DNA of 64,000 nucleotides from an uncultured Opitutia bacterium (GCA_903859715.1 CAIONS010000023.1:1-64000); one strand, 5' to 3'; counted from the first letter of the stretch, positions 37,667 to 46,800 are shown. Notes: generated from the letters alone by a model not told the origin. Made by a program: numbers and translations.

Positions 37667-38188
37667 ATGAAAACTACCCTTAAACTGATTGTCGCCCTTG
37701 CCCTCGGAACTGCGACCCTGGCTCTTCGGGCGGCCCCTGAAAAGCAGAAGAACTGGATCCCTCCCGCCACCAAGATTTACGCGCAGGCGCTGTCGGAGCA
37801 GACCATGGCGAGCCATCCTGAACTGCTCAGCCTCACGTTTCACGGCGTGCCGCCCGGCCTGACCAAGGTCTACACGATGTTCGCCGGCTCCTATGTCGAC
37901 CGCATCGGCAATCCGGATGACCCGGACGACATCATGGTGAGCGAGCTCGGCATCACCATCGTCGACCCCCGCTGGCATCGCACGAGGGACGCCGTGCGGA
38001 AGTTCGTCATGCTGATGCCGCTCCGCGATGCCGCAGGTGAAAACGTCGGCCTGCTGGTCGCCGCCTACAAGAACCCCGTCGACAGCGGCAAGGGAGAGAA
38101 GGACTTCTTCTTAGCCGGCACCGCCCTGCGCGACGATCTGGAAAAACTGATCCCCAGCTATACGGCCCTGTTTCAACCTGCCAAGTAA
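37667..38188 (+). CDS. secreted protein, possible Cache-like domain (paralogue 2)
   Basis: A 173-aa protein with a signal peptide (MKTTLKLIVALALGTATLAL, cleavage after LRA). Its core aligns with the 36.02-kb protein: KIYAQALSEQTMASHPELLS, DRIGNPDDPDDIMVSELG, LMPLRDAAGENVGLLVAAY and a C-terminal helix (LRDDLEKLIPSYTALF). The pair appears to have arisen by duplication around, or with later insertion of, the propeller gene. Function unknown. Confidence 0.8.
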   Translation: MKTTLKLIVALALGTATLALRAAPEKQKNWIPPATKIYAQALSEQTMASHPELLSLTFHGVPPGLTKVYTMFAGSYVDRIGNPDDPDDIMVSELGITIVDPRWHRTRDAVRKFVMLMPLRDAAGENVGLLVAAYKNPVDSGKGEKDFFLAGTALRDDLEKLIPSYTALFQPAK

Positions 38189-38223
38189 GGCCGGGGTGTA
38201 ATGCACCCACAAACCCGCGCATG

Positions 38224-38253
38224 AAAAAGCCGTCCGTTTTGAGGCGGACGGCT
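38224..38253 (-). terminator. rho-independent terminator of the pilin gene
   Basis: On the minus strand AGCCGTCCG (38253-38245) pairs with CGGACGGCT (38236-38228) over an 8-base loop and is followed by TTTT after the stem. It lies 25 bases past the pilin stop. Confidence 0.85.
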
Positions 38254-38277
38254 TGGATAAAACCAATGGCGGCTTGA

Positions 38278-38631
38278 TTACGGGGCGTAGGTGATCGTGC
38301 GAACACCCGCGACGCCGCTGATCGTAACCGTGGTGCCCTGCGAGAAACCGGTCGGGTAGGTCTCGTTGGCTACCAGGTTCAGTGACTTCACATAGTTCGA
38401 GGAACCCACCAGATCCGTGATCGCGACGGTCGAAACACCGTTCTCGAGGTAATACTGGTCGGCCGCCGCGGAGAGCTGGCGGGCGTTGTTCAGGACAGCC
38501 TTGTCCTGCGAGGACTGGCGCACCTTCTGGAACGCGGGAATCGCCATCGCGGCCAGGAGGCCGATGATGACGACGACAATCATGATTTCGACGAGGGTGA
38601 AACCCTTGGCGGACTGGTTCATATTTTTCAT
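38278..38631 (-). CDS. type IV pilin-like / type II pseudopilin protein
   Basis: A 117-aa prepilin. The short leader MKNMNQSAKG is followed by FTLVEIMIVVVIIGLLAAMA, the class III signal cleaved after Gly by prepilin peptidase and methylated on Phe. The head domain starts PAFQKVRQSSQDKAVLNNAR and ends VAGVRTITYAP, typical of pilins in this phylum. I start at the ATG at 38631; the open frame extends to 38673. It is isolated, with its own terminator; no assembly genes are nearby. Confidence 0.92.
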   Translation of the reverse strand: MKNMNQSAKGFTLVEIMIVVVIIGLLAAMAIPAFQKVRQSSQDKAVLNNARQLSAAADQYYLENGVSTVAITDLVGSSNYVKSLNLVANETYPTGFSQGTTVTISGVAGVRTITYAP

Positions 38632-38928
38632 GTGGAATGGATCAGCAGTGGTCGTTGGATATCTGGAGTTCACTCGCGTTAAGCGAGGGCACCTTAGAAA
38701 TTGTATTAAAATGGTAAGATCAATGCCGACCCTGCTCCTTGGGATGGTCTTACATAATTCTTACAAGGCCGGGACAACGCGCATGATCGTATCCGGACCG
38801 TGCCCCAGCCCTGATGCCGGCTCACTGCTCCACACCATGCCTTCCGGGGCTTGCCTGAATTAGGACACAACCGCAGCGGGCTGATGCTTGACGCCGGGCC
38901 ACCGATCCCCGTTTTGTTGCCGCCCAAT

Positions 38929-40035
38929 ATGCTCCGTAAAGTTAATGTTGGCATCGTCGGCTGCGGTAACATCAGCGACGCCTACTTCCTCGGCTCGAAG
39001 AAATTCGACATCCTCAATCTCGTCGCCTGCGCCGACCTCGATCCCGCCCGCGCCCGGGCGAAGGCCGCCCAGTACGGCATCCGGGCCTGTGCCAGTGTGG
39101 CCGATCTGCTCAATGACCCGGAGGTCGAGATCGTCATCAACCTCACCGTGCCCAAGGCCCACGCCGAGGTGAACACCGCCGCCCTCCACGCCGGCAAGCA
39201 TGCCTACTGCGAAAAACCCTTCGCCCTCAACTCCGCGGACGGCGCTGCCGTGCTCGAGCTCGCCAAAAGGAAAAATCTCCTGGTCGGCAGCGCGCCCGAC
39301 ACCTTCCTCGGCGGCGGCATCCAGACCGCCCGGAAAGCCGTCGATGATGGCGCGATCGGCCGCCCGGTCTCGGCCCTGGCGTTCATGATGTGCCGCGGCC
39401 ACGAGTCCTGGCACCCCAGCCCGCAGTTTTATTATCAGAAGGGTGGCGGCCCGATGTTCGACATGGGGCCGTATTACGTCACCGCCCTCGTCAACCTGTT
39501 CGGTCCCGTTTCGCGCGTGGCCGGCTCGACCTCCGCGGCGTTTCCCGAGCGTCTGATCACCAGCCAGCCACTCAACGGCACGCTCATGCCGGTCGAGACC
39601 CCGACCCACCTCACGGGCACCCTCGACTTCACCGGCGGCGGCACCGGCACCATGGTCATGAGCTTCGACACCTGGCCCTATCCGCTGCCCTTCATCGTGC
39701 TGTTCGGCACCGACGGCACGCTCGAGGTGCCGGACCCGAATCACTTCACCGGCGCCGTGCGGCTGAAACGCAAGGATGGCACGGCCTACGAGGAAATCCC
39801 GCATTCCCACCTGGCCGAACGCAGCCGCGGCGTAGGCGTGGCGGACATGGCTTATTCGATTCTCCGCCGCGACCGCGCCGCGCGCGCCAGCGGCGAACTC
39901 GCCGAGCATGTCGTCGAAATCATGGAGTCCTTCGAAAAATCCTCGACGACCGGCCGGCATGTGACACTCAAGACGTCCTGTGCCCGTCCCGCCGCCCTGC
40001 CGGTCAACCTCGGGCCCAACGAACTCGATTCCTAG
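38929..40035 (+). CDS. Gfo/Idh/MocA-family oxidoreductase
   Basis: A 368-aa NAD(P)-dependent dehydrogenase from the ATG at 38929. The Rossmann motif GIVGCGNISDAYFLGSKKF and the family motif HAYCEKPFALNSADG (about residue 93) are clear; the substrate domain has WHPSPQFYYQKGGGPMFDMG. It probably oxidises a sugar derivative. A ThuA-like gene follows on the same strand after a palindromic repeat, an association common in sugar utilisation loci. Confidence 0.92.
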   Translation: MLRKVNVGIVGCGNISDAYFLGSKKFDILNLVACADLDPARARAKAAQYGIRACASVADLLNDPEVEIVINLTVPKAHAEVNTAALHAGKHAYCEKPFALNSADGAAVLELAKRKNLLVGSAPDTFLGGGIQTARKAVDDGAIGRPVSALAFMMCRGHESWHPSPQFYYQKGGGPMFDMGPYYVTALVNLFGPVSRVAGSTSAAFPERLITSQPLNGTLMPVETPTHLTGTLDFTGGGTGTMVMSFDTWPYPLPFIVLFGTDGTLEVPDPNHFTGAVRLKRKDGTAYEEIPHSHLAERSRGVGVADMAYSILRRDRAARASGELAEHVVEIMESFEKSSTTGRHVTLKTSCARPAALPVNLGPNELDS

Positions 40036-40045
40036 CCGATCCTTC

Positions 40046-40127
40046 TGTCATTCTGAGCGCAGCGAAGAATCCACTTGGAACCGGCCGATAGAATCGTTCT
40101 GGATTCTTCGCTGCGCTCAGAATGACA
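40046..40127. repeat. 28-bp perfect inverted repeat (CATTCTGAGCGCAGCGAAG family)
   Basis: Arms at 40046-40073 and 40100-40127 are exact reverse complements around a 26-base spacer; the left arm begins TGTCATTCTGAGCGCAGCGA. It lies just past the oxidoreductase stop. A related repeat with TCATCCTGAGCGAAGCCGAA is at 61.2 kb. Confidence 0.9.
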
Positions 40128-40191
40128 AACCGGGCCATCTGCCCTCCGTTTTCTCCGCGTCCTCCTGTAAAATCAATTCCCTGATCTTTCT

Positions 40192-40839
40192 ATGAAAAAT
40201 GCCCTTATCGTCTGGGGTGGCTGGGATGGCCACGAACCGAAGCAATGCGCGGAGTTCTTCGCGCCGAAACTCGCGGAGCGCGGGTTCAAGGTCGAAATCT
40301 CCGACACGCTCGAGGTTTTTACCGACGCGGCCAAGCTGGCGAATCTCTCGCTGATTGTCCCCATCTGGACCTGCGGGACGATGACGCCCGAGCAGTCCAA
40401 AGGTGTTCACGACGCGGTCCTGGCCGGCGTCGGGCTCGCCGGATTTCACGGCGGCATGTGTGACGCCTTCCGCGGCAACACCGACTGGATGTGGATGACC
40501 GGCGGCCAGTTCGTCTCCCACCCCGACAATATCAAGGACTACACGGTCAACATCGTGAACAAGGCCGATCCGATCACCGCGGGGATTTCCGACTTCAAGG
40601 TGCGCAGCGAGCAGTACTACATGCTCGTGGATCCGCGCAACGAGGTCCTCGCCACGGCCACGCATCAACCCGTCAGCGCCCCGTGGGATGCCGGCGTCGT
40701 CATGCCTTTCGTCTGGAAGAAAGTCCATGGCCAGGGCCGGGTCTTCTATTCCGCCATGGGCCACGTCCTCACCGAGTTCAAGACGTACCCGCAGCAGCTC
40801 GAGATCACGCTGCGCGGCATGGTCTGGGCAGCGAAGTAA
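40192..40839 (+). CDS. ThuA-like domain protein
   Basis: A 215-aa protein of the ThuA family (glutamine amidotransferase-like fold, often linked to trehalose or other sugar utilisation). It starts MKNALIVWGGWDGHEPKQCA and has GLAGFHGGMCDAFRGNTDWM and HGQGRVFYSAMGHVLTEF, blocks shared by ThuA proteins. The biochemical activity of the family is not settled. It lies downstream of the Gfo/Idh/MocA gene and convergent with the guanylyltransferase gene. Confidence 0.9.
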   Translation: MKNALIVWGGWDGHEPKQCAEFFAPKLAERGFKVEISDTLEVFTDAAKLANLSLIVPIWTCGTMTPEQSKGVHDAVLAGVGLAGFHGGMCDAFRGNTDWMWMTGGQFVSHPDNIKDYTVNIVNKADPITAGISDFKVRSEQYYMLVDPRNEVLATATHQPVSAPWDAGVVMPFVWKKVHGQGRVFYSAMGHVLTEFKTYPQQLEITLRGMVWAAK

Positions 40840-40848
40840 GGTTGCGTC

Positions 40849-40967
40849 AATGTAGGGCGGGTCGCTGACCCCGTCTTTATGGTCGAGATAGGGAGGATTG
40901 TCCCTGATCAGCCGCGTTTGGCTCCGACGGAGTCCAACTGGCGGAGTCAGCGACCCCGCCCTACATT
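40849..40967. repeat. GTAGGGCGGG-family palindrome between convergent genes
   Basis: Arms AATGTAGGGCGGGTCGCTGA-CCCCG (40849-40873) and its reverse complement with one extra base and one change (40942-40967) enclose about 68 bases, which contain GATAGGGAGGATTGTCCCTG. It fills the space between the ThuA gene stop and the manC stop. Confidence 0.8.
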
Positions 40968-42034
40968 CACAGCAGGTCCTTCGGCAAATGCGGCATCAGC
41001 TGCTTGATGTCGCCCACCGCGTCGCGATGGCAGACCAGGATTGCATCGGCGGTTTCAACCACCACGAGATCCTTCACTCCCACGAGCGCGATCACGCGGC
41101 CGTTGCTGAGCGCGATATTGTTTGCTGCGCCGGCCACGCTGATCACGGAGCCGCGCACCGCATTGCCTGCGGCATCGGTCGCCAGGTGTGCCGGGAGCGC
41201 CGTCCACAGGCCCACGTCATCCCAGTCAAATTCCGCCAGCATCGTCTCGACCGCCCCGGCTTTTTCCATGATCGCGTAGTCCACCGAGACCTTCGGTTCG
41301 AGCGTGGAGAACGTCGCCGCGAGATAGGCCGCCGGATCTCCGGCCGGAAACTCCCGGATGAATCTCGCCAGCGCCGGTGTCTGCCGGTCCGCCTCGGCGA
41401 GAAACGCCGCCACGTTCCAGACAAACATGCCGGCATTCCACGCAAAATTGCCTGCGGCCAGATAGCGGGCCGCCGCCGCCGCGTCCGGTTTTTCCACGAA
41501 GCGCACCACCCGGCGAAAGCCGTCGCCGCCCGTGACCAGATCGCCGATCTCCAGATATCCAAATCCGGTCGCCGCGTGCGTCGGCTTGACGGCAAAGGTC
41601 AGCAGCGCCGTCGTCTGAGACGCCCGGGCCAGACCGGCGCCCAGCTGCTGCGCGAACGCCGCAGTGTCCTTGATGAAAGAGTCCGCCGGCAGCAGCGCCA
41701 TCACCGCCTGCGGATCTCGTACCCGCACCAGCCCCGTGGCCAGCGCCGCCGCCGCGGCGGTATCGCGCTTGGCGGGTTCCGCGATGATTTGCGCCGGCGA
41801 CAGCAGCCCGGCGAGCGCGGTTCGTGTGTTCTCCAGCTGGGCGGCGTTGGTCAGGACGAAAACATGCTCCCGCGGCACCACGCCGTCGAGCCGCCGCACC
41901 GTCTCCTCCACCAGCGTGCGCTCGGAGAAAAGCTTGAGCAGATGTTTCGGCGTGCGCTGCCGGCTCATCGGCCAGAAGCGCTCGCCGCTGCCGCCGGCCA
42001 TGATGCAGACGTAGGCGTGGGGAGATTCCTTCAT
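40967..42034 (-). CDS. manC: mannose-1-phosphate guanylyltransferase
   Basis: A 355-aa nucleotidyltransferase making GDP-mannose, the precursor of mannose- and fucose-containing glycans. The nucleotide motif CIMAGGSGERFWPMSRQRTP is at the N-terminus and FVEKPDAAAAARYL is in the middle. It has only the transferase part; the fused isomerase domain of longer AlgA/ManC proteins is absent. It ends at the repeat shared with the ThuA gene. Confidence 0.9.
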   Translation of the reverse strand: MKESPHAYVCIMAGGSGERFWPMSRQRTPKHLLKLFSERTLVEETVRRLDGVVPREHVFVLTNAAQLENTRTALAGLLSPAQIIAEPAKRDTAAAAALATGLVRVRDPQAVMALLPADSFIKDTAAFAQQLGAGLARASQTTALLTFAVKPTHAATGFGYLEIGDLVTGGDGFRRVVRFVEKPDAAAAARYLAAGNFAWNAGMFVWNVAAFLAEADRQTPALARFIREFPAGDPAAYLAATFSTLEPKVSVDYAIMEKAGAVETMLAEFDWDDVGLWTALPAHLATDAAGNAVRGSVISVAGAANNIALSNGRVIALVGVKDLVVVETADAILVCHRDAVGDIKQLMPHLPKDLL

Positions 42035-42055
42035 TGGAGGCCCGATGCTAGGCGC

Positions 42056-42150
42056 AGCTTTCAGCCGTCAGCAATCAGCTTTCAGCTTTTCTACGCCGGC
42101 ACCCGCAAGGCTCGGTTCAAGGCTGATGGCTGACCGCTGAAGGCTGACAG
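42056..42150. repeat. TTTCAGC-type imperfect inverted repeat
   Basis: CAGCTTTCAGCCGTCAGCAA, then TCAGCTTTCAGC, is mirrored by AAGGCTGATGGCTGACCGCT then GAAGGCTGACAG some 40 bases later. It occupies the divergent region between manC and the GH78 gene, so the promoters of both must lie in or near it. Confidence 0.7.
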
Positions 42151-42233
42151 CAGTCTTGCCGCTGTTGATTGTTCGTTCATCGCGCCCTTGCTTCACGGCC
42201 GGCAAATCGCTTTTTCTCGTGTCCCCTTACTCC

Positions 42234-44951
42234 ATGCCCACTCCGACCCTCGCTGTTCACCTGCGTTGCAACCATCTCGACAACCCGCTCGGCGTTCATG
42301 ATGCCGCTCCCCGTCTGAACTGGCGGCTCACGACCGACGGCCGCCGCGGTGCCCGGCAGACTGCGTATCGCATCGTGGTCTCGACCCAGCGCCACGGTCG
42401 CGCCGATCTCTGGGACAGCGGCCGCGTGCGTTCCGACACCACAACCGAGATTGCCTACGGCGGCCGCACTCTTGCCTCGCGTCAGCGCGCTTGGTGGCGC
42501 GTCGAGGTCTGGGATGAAAAGAACCGTCGCAGCGAGAGCGTGTCCGCCTTTTGGGAGGCCGGCCTGCTCTCCCGCGCGGAATGGCGCGGCACCTGGATCG
42601 GCGCCGCCCTCGCCGGCGGTCCGGAAACCGGTGCCCCCAGCCCTTACCTCCGCACGATTTTCAACATCGGCAAGAAAGTCGCCTCTGCCCGCCTCTACGC
42701 CACGGCGCTCGGCCTCTATGAATTCCATCTCAACGGCCAGCGCGTGGGCCACGACGTCTTCACCCCTGGCTGGACCGAGTACAAGAAGCGCGTGCAGTAT
42801 CAGACCTACGATGTCACCGCCTTGCTGCGTCCCGGCGCCAACGCCGCCGGCGCCATCCTCGGTGACGGCTGGTACTGCGGCCACCTCGGCTGGCGCGAGC
42901 GGAACTATTACGGCGAGCGGCCTCATCTGCTGGCCCAGCTCGTGCTGACGTTCACGGACGGCTCCACGCAGACCATCGTCACCGATGGTGCCTGGAAGAC
43001 TTCATTCGGCCCGATCGTCGAGTCCGACATGATCCACGGCGAGGCCTATGACGCCCGCCGCGAGCTGCGCGGCTGGGACGAGCCGGGTTACGACGACACC
43101 GCCTGGCTGCCGGTCGTGCGCTTCGCCGATCCCGCCATCGACATTTCACCGATGCTCGGGCCCACCGTGCGCGCCACGCAGGAACTTAAGCCCGTGGCCC
43201 CGCCGGTGAAAATCAATATCTGGCCGTCGTCCATCTGGGTGTTCGACCTCGGCCAGAACATGGTCGGCCGCGTCCGCCTCCACGTGCGGGGCAAGGCCGG
43301 CCAGGTCGTCCGCCTGCGTTTCGCCGAGATGCTCAACGCCGCCGATGGCACGATCTACACCGAGAATCTTCGCGCCGCCCGCCAGACCGACCACTACATC
43401 CTGCGCGGCGATCCGCGCGGCGAAACCTGGGAGTCGCGTTTCACCTTCCATGGCTTCCGCTACGTCGAGATTTCCGGCCACCCCGACACCCTCCTGCCCG
43501 ATGCAATTACGGGCATCGTGCTCCACAGCGACACGCCGCGCACCGGCATCTTCTCGTGCAGCGATCCGCTCATCAATCAGCTCCAGAGCAACATCGACTG
43601 GGGTCAGCGCGGCAATTTCCTCGAGGTTCCCACCGACTGCCCACAGCGCAACGAGCGCCTCGGCTGGATGGGCGACGCCCAGGTCTTCAGCCGCACCGCC
43701 GCGTGGAACCGCGATGTCGCGTCCTTCTTCGTCAAATGGCAGCGCGATATCTCTGACGCCCAGGGCGCAGAGGGCCAGATGCCTTCTGTCGCCCCGCACA
43801 TTGAGGGCGTGGGTGCCGATGGCGGCCCCGCGTGGGCCGATGCCGCGCCGATCTGCCCCTGGACGATGTACCTGTGCTACGGCGACAAGGAGCTGCTGGC
43901 GGAGCACTTTGATTCACTCACCAAGTTCATTGGCTACATGGAAGCCAAGGCCAAAAATCTCATCCGCTCGCATCCCGACACGGATGTCTGGCATGGTTAT
44001 GGCGACTGGCTGGCCCTCGACGGCAGTGGCAACGTCTTTGGCAACACGCCGAAAGATCTCATCGGCACCGCGATGTTTGCCTACAGCACGTCGCTCGTCG
44101 CCAAGATGGCCCGCGTGCTCGGCCGCACTGCGGATGCCGTTCGCTACGAACGTCTCACCGAACGCATCCGCCGCGCTTACCAGAAGCGCTACCTCACGGG
44201 TGATGGCGTCGCCGCCGGCCTGACGCAGACCAGCTATGTGCTGACGCTGCAGTTCGACCTCGCGCCCGCCGCCCTCCGTCCGAAGCTCCTAGCCGAACTC
44301 GTCCGCGACATTGAACAGCGCGGCAACAAGCTCACGACCGGCTTCGTCGGCGCCTCCTACCTGCCGCACGTGCTGTCACGCTTCGGCCGGGCCGACCTCG
44401 CCTACAAGCTCCTTCACCAGAAGGCGTGGCCGTCATGGCTCTACGCCGTCACCCAGGGCGCCACGACCATCTGGGAGCGTTGGGATGGCTGGACCCAGGA
44501 AAAGGGTTTCCAGGACAAGGGCATGAACTCCTTCAACCACTATGCCTACGGCGCGATCGGTTCGTGGCTGTATGCGGTCGTTGCCGGCGTCGACCTCGAT
44601 CCCGCGCAGCCCGGCTTCAAGCACATCCTCCTCTCGCCCCAGCCCGGCGGCGAACTCACCTCGGCCCGCGGCGTCCTGCAGAGTCTGCACGGCGAAATCC
44701 TGAGTGCCTGGAAACTCCGCGCCGGCCGTTTCGAATGGGAGGTCATCGTGCCGCCCAACACGACCGCCACCGCGCGCTTCCCGGTTCCGAAGTCGGCCAA
44801 AATCAGCGAGGGCACGAAGCTGCTCGCGCGCTCGACCGGGGTTTCGTCCGTCAAAACTTCCGGCGGAGCCGTCACCTGCACCCTCGCCGCCGGCCACTAC
44901 AAGTTCACCGCCACCTGGAAGCCCGCGCCCGCCAAGCCCGCCGCCAAGTAA
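42234..44951 (+). CDS. GH78 alpha-L-rhamnosidase
   Basis: A 905-aa glycosidase releasing terminal alpha-L-rhamnose from plant or microbial glycans. The N-terminal beta domains contain RLYATALGLYEFHLNGQRVG and FTPGWTEYKKRVQYQTYDVT; the catalytic barrel has the signature PTDCPQRNERLGWMGDAQ with the acidic catalytic residues, and WERWDGWTQEKGF later. I start at the ATG at 42234; there is no signal peptide, so it may act on imported oligosaccharides. The C-terminal tail is Ala/Pro/Lys-rich. Confidence 0.93.
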   Translation: MPTPTLAVHLRCNHLDNPLGVHDAAPRLNWRLTTDGRRGARQTAYRIVVSTQRHGRADLWDSGRVRSDTTTEIAYGGRTLASRQRAWWRVEVWDEKNRRSESVSAFWEAGLLSRAEWRGTWIGAALAGGPETGAPSPYLRTIFNIGKKVASARLYATALGLYEFHLNGQRVGHDVFTPGWTEYKKRVQYQTYDVTALLRPGANAAGAILGDGWYCGHLGWRERNYYGERPHLLAQLVLTFTDGSTQTIVTDGAWKTSFGPIVESDMIHGEAYDARRELRGWDEPGYDDTAWLPVVRFADPAIDISPMLGPTVRATQELKPVAPPVKINIWPSSIWVFDLGQNMVGRVRLHVRGKAGQVVRLRFAEMLNAADGTIYTENLRAARQTDHYILRGDPRGETWESRFTFHGFRYVEISGHPDTLLPDAITGIVLHSDTPRTGIFSCSDPLINQLQSNIDWGQRGNFLEVPTDCPQRNERLGWMGDAQVFSRTAAWNRDVASFFVKWQRDISDAQGAEGQMPSVAPHIEGVGADGGPAWADAAPICPWTMYLCYGDKELLAEHFDSLTKFIGYMEAKAKNLIRSHPDTDVWHGYGDWLALDGSGNVFGNTPKDLIGTAMFAYSTSLVAKMARVLGRTADAVRYERLTERIRRAYQKRYLTGDGVAAGLTQTSYVLTLQFDLAPAALRPKLLAELVRDIEQRGNKLTTGFVGASYLPHVLSRFGRADLAYKLLHQKAWPSWLYAVTQGATTIWERWDGWTQEKGFQDKGMNSFNHYAYGAIGSWLYAVVAGVDLDPAQPGFKHILLSPQPGGELTSARGVLQSLHGEILSAWKLRAGRFEWEVIVPPNTTATARFPVPKSAKISEGTKLLARSTGVSSVKTSGGAVTCTLAAGHYKFTATWKPAPAKPAAK

Positions 44952-44961
44952 CCGCGACGCC

Positions 44962-45022
44962 CAGTAGCAGCCGACGTCAGGAGGCTGGTCCGGCTGCAGG
45001 GCGGGATCGCCGACCCCGCCTT
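44962..45022. repeat. partial palindromic repeats between convergent genes
   Basis: AGTAGCAGCCGACGTCAGGA and, after it, GCAGGGCGGGATCGCCGACC-CCGCC lie between the rhamnosidase stop and the stop of the alcohol dehydrogenase-like gene. The second part is a diverged copy of the GTAGGGCGGG family arm, with GGCGGGATCGCC folding on itself. Confidence 0.55.
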
Positions 45023-46016
45023 ACGACATCCGCACCACGATCTTCCCGAACTGCCCGCCGCGTTCCATCAGGTCGAACGCCTCGCCCGCACGCTCAAACG
45101 GGATCACCTCGCTAATCACGGGCTTGAGCCGGTGCATCGTCACATATTGGGCCATCGCGGCGAATTCCACCGGCATGCCCATCGTCGTGCCCAGCAGCGA
45201 AAGTTGCCGCCAGAAAATCTTCCGCAGGGTGAGGCTGGACGGATTGCCGCGGGTCGCGCCAAACGACACGATCCGCCCACCCGGCTTGGCCAGGTCGATG
45301 AGATCGGAAAAGCCATCGCCACCCGCACTGTCCACGATCACGTCGAATCCGCCGGACCGCTTGAGCAAGTCCGCCGCCCAACCAGGCTGCGTGTAGTTCG
45401 CGCCAGCATTGGCGCCAAGCGAGACCGCGCGGGCAATCTTGCCGTCGTCGCTCGACGTCACCCACACCTCGGCACCGTGCTGGGCCGCAAACTGCAGCGC
45501 GAGCAGCGCCACTCCGCCGCCGATCCCAGTCACCAGCACGCGCTCGCCCGGCAGGACCGCCGCCCGGGTCACGACCGCGCGCCAAGCCGTCAGCCCGCCC
45601 AGCGGCAGCGCCGCGGCTTCCTCCCATGAGAGATGAGCGGGTTTCGCCGTGAGTTGACCGGCTGGCACTGCGACCCGCTCCGCCAGCGTGCCGTCGCGTG
45701 GCAGGCCGAGGATGGAAAACTTGCTCCCCTGCGCATCGAGACTGTCGCCCCAATCGAGGGCCGGATTGAGGATGACCTCGCGGCCGACCCACGCCGCATC
45801 GACGCCCGCGCCCACCGCCGTCACCACACCTGCGCCATCCGAACCCGGGATGCACGGCCATTTCAGCCCGGCGTACTGCCCGAGCTTGATCCACAGGTCG
45901 CGATGATTGAGCGCTGCCGCCCGGATCGTGACCACGACCTCGTCAGCCGCCGGCACGGGATCAGGCACCGTGGTGATTTTCAGTTCGTTGACCGCCGGGA
46001 GTTGGATCGCGCGCAT
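45021..46016 (-). CDS. medium-chain (zinc-type) alcohol dehydrogenase/quinone reductase family protein
   Basis: A 331-aa MDR-superfamily oxidoreductase from the ATG at 46016 (MRAIQLPAVNELKITTV). It has NHRDLWIKLGQYAG, the GSDGAGVVTAVGAGV block and the cofactor motif VLVTGIGGGVALLALQFAAQ. The GHE/structural cysteine set of zinc enzymes is not evident, which favours the quinone oxidoreductase-like branch using NADPH. The substrate is unknown. It is divergent from the rluE-like gene across a short repeat. Confidence 0.88.
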   Translation of the reverse strand: MRAIQLPAVNELKITTVPDPVPAADEVVVTIRAAALNHRDLWIKLGQYAGLKWPCIPGSDGAGVVTAVGAGVDAAWVGREVILNPALDWGDSLDAQGSKFSILGLPRDGTLAERVAVPAGQLTAKPAHLSWEEAAALPLGGLTAWRAVVTRAAVLPGERVLVTGIGGGVALLALQFAAQHGAEVWVTSSDDGKIARAVSLGANAGANYTQPGWAADLLKRSGGFDVIVDSAGGDGFSDLIDLAKPGGRIVSFGATRGNPSSLTLRKIFWRQLSLLGTTMGMPVEFAAMAQYVTMHRLKPVISEVIPFERAGEAFDLMERGGQFGKIVVRMS

Positions 46017-46036
46017 GCTGGGTCTTTCAAGGCAGC

Positions 46037-46106
46037 ATCGCGGAAACGCGGAGGAACGGAAGCGCGGAAATTTTCCGTGTTTCCGCCCTTCCGCGCCCCC
46101 GCGATT
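46037..46106. repeat. CGCGGAAACGCGG-type inverted repeat
   Basis: ATCGCGGAAACGCGGAGGAA followed by CGGAAGCGCGGAAA (46037-46070) is mirrored by TTTCCGCCCTTCCGCGCCCC then CGCGAT (46081-46106 region), an imperfect inverted pair with a short spacer. It lies in the divergent promoter region between the MDR gene and the pseudouridine synthase gene. Confidence 0.7.
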
Positions 46107-46124
46107 ACTGTATGCCTTTCCTCC

Positions 46125-46694
46125 GTGCTTCTCGCGTTTCACAAACCTTATGGCGTGCTCTCGCAATTCACGCCCGAGCCAGGCTCGAAGTGGCGCACGC
46201 TCGCGGAGTTCAGCCTGCCACCGGGCGTGTATCCGCTCGGCCGCCTGGATGCCGATTCGGAAGGTCTGCTGCTGCTCAGCGACGAACCCGGCCTGAACAC
46301 CCGGCTGCTCGATCCCCGCCACGCCCATCGGCGCGAATATTGGGCGCAGGTCGAAGGCGTGCCCTCGACCGATTCACTCGCCCGGCTGGAACACGGCGGC
46401 CTCGCGATCGATGACTACCGGACACTGCCCTGCCGCGCCCGGCTGCTGGATCCGGCTCCGGACGCGCCGCCACGCGATCCACCGATTCGCGCCCGGAAAA
46501 GTGTGTCTGACCGCTGGATCGCCCTGGAACTCACCGAGGGCAAAAATCGGCAGGTCCGTCGCATGACCGCCGCCATCGGTCATCCGACCCTGCGACTCAT
46601 CCGCGCCCGCATCGGGGAATTCGCCTTGGGCCCATTGGGCCCCGGAACTTGGCGCGATCTGAACGCCGCTGAGCGCGCCCAAATCTTTGTCTAG
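46125..46694 (+). CDS. RsuA/RluE-family pseudouridine synthase
   Basis: A 189-aa enzyme without the S4 domain, like RluE, which modifies 23S rRNA at U2457 in E. coli. The first residues LLAFHKPYGVLSQFTPEPGS and the catalytic GRLDADSEGLLLLSDEP (Asp in GRLD) are clear, with LTEGKNRQVRRMTAAIGHPT near the C-terminus. I take the GTG at 46125, directly before LLAFHKPYG; no ATG fits this end. Which RNA position is modified here is inference. Confidence 0.88.
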   Translation: MLLAFHKPYGVLSQFTPEPGSKWRTLAEFSLPPGVYPLGRLDADSEGLLLLSDEPGLNTRLLDPRHAHRREYWAQVEGVPSTDSLARLEHGGLAIDDYRTLPCRARLLDPAPDAPPRDPPIRARKSVSDRWIALELTEGKNRQVRRMTAAIGHPTLRLIRARIGEFALGPLGPGTWRDLNAAERAQIFV

Positions 46695-46716
46695 GTCCGT
46701 AATTTAAAACCCGGAT

Positions 46717-46800
46717 TCTTACAGGAGGTAACCGAGGAAACGGAGAGCGTCCCTGATCATTTCTCTCCTCAGTTGCCTCCGTTGCCTCCTGTAAAAACAG
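46717..46800. repeat. ACAGGAGGTAAC-family inverted repeat
   Basis: TTCTTACAGGAGGTAACCGA then GGAAACGGAGAG is mirrored by CTCCTCAGTTGCCTCCGTTG then CCTCCTGTAAAA; the arms match imperfectly over about 30 bases. It lies between the convergent rluE-like and OsmC genes. The GGAGG core mimics a ribosome-binding site but no gene follows it. Confidence 0.8.

Noticed and set aside
40046-40127. Inverted repeat as a rho-independent terminator of the oxidoreductase gene
   Set aside because: Long arms could stop transcription, but there is no T-run and the sequence belongs to a dispersed repeat family, so it is listed as a repeat.
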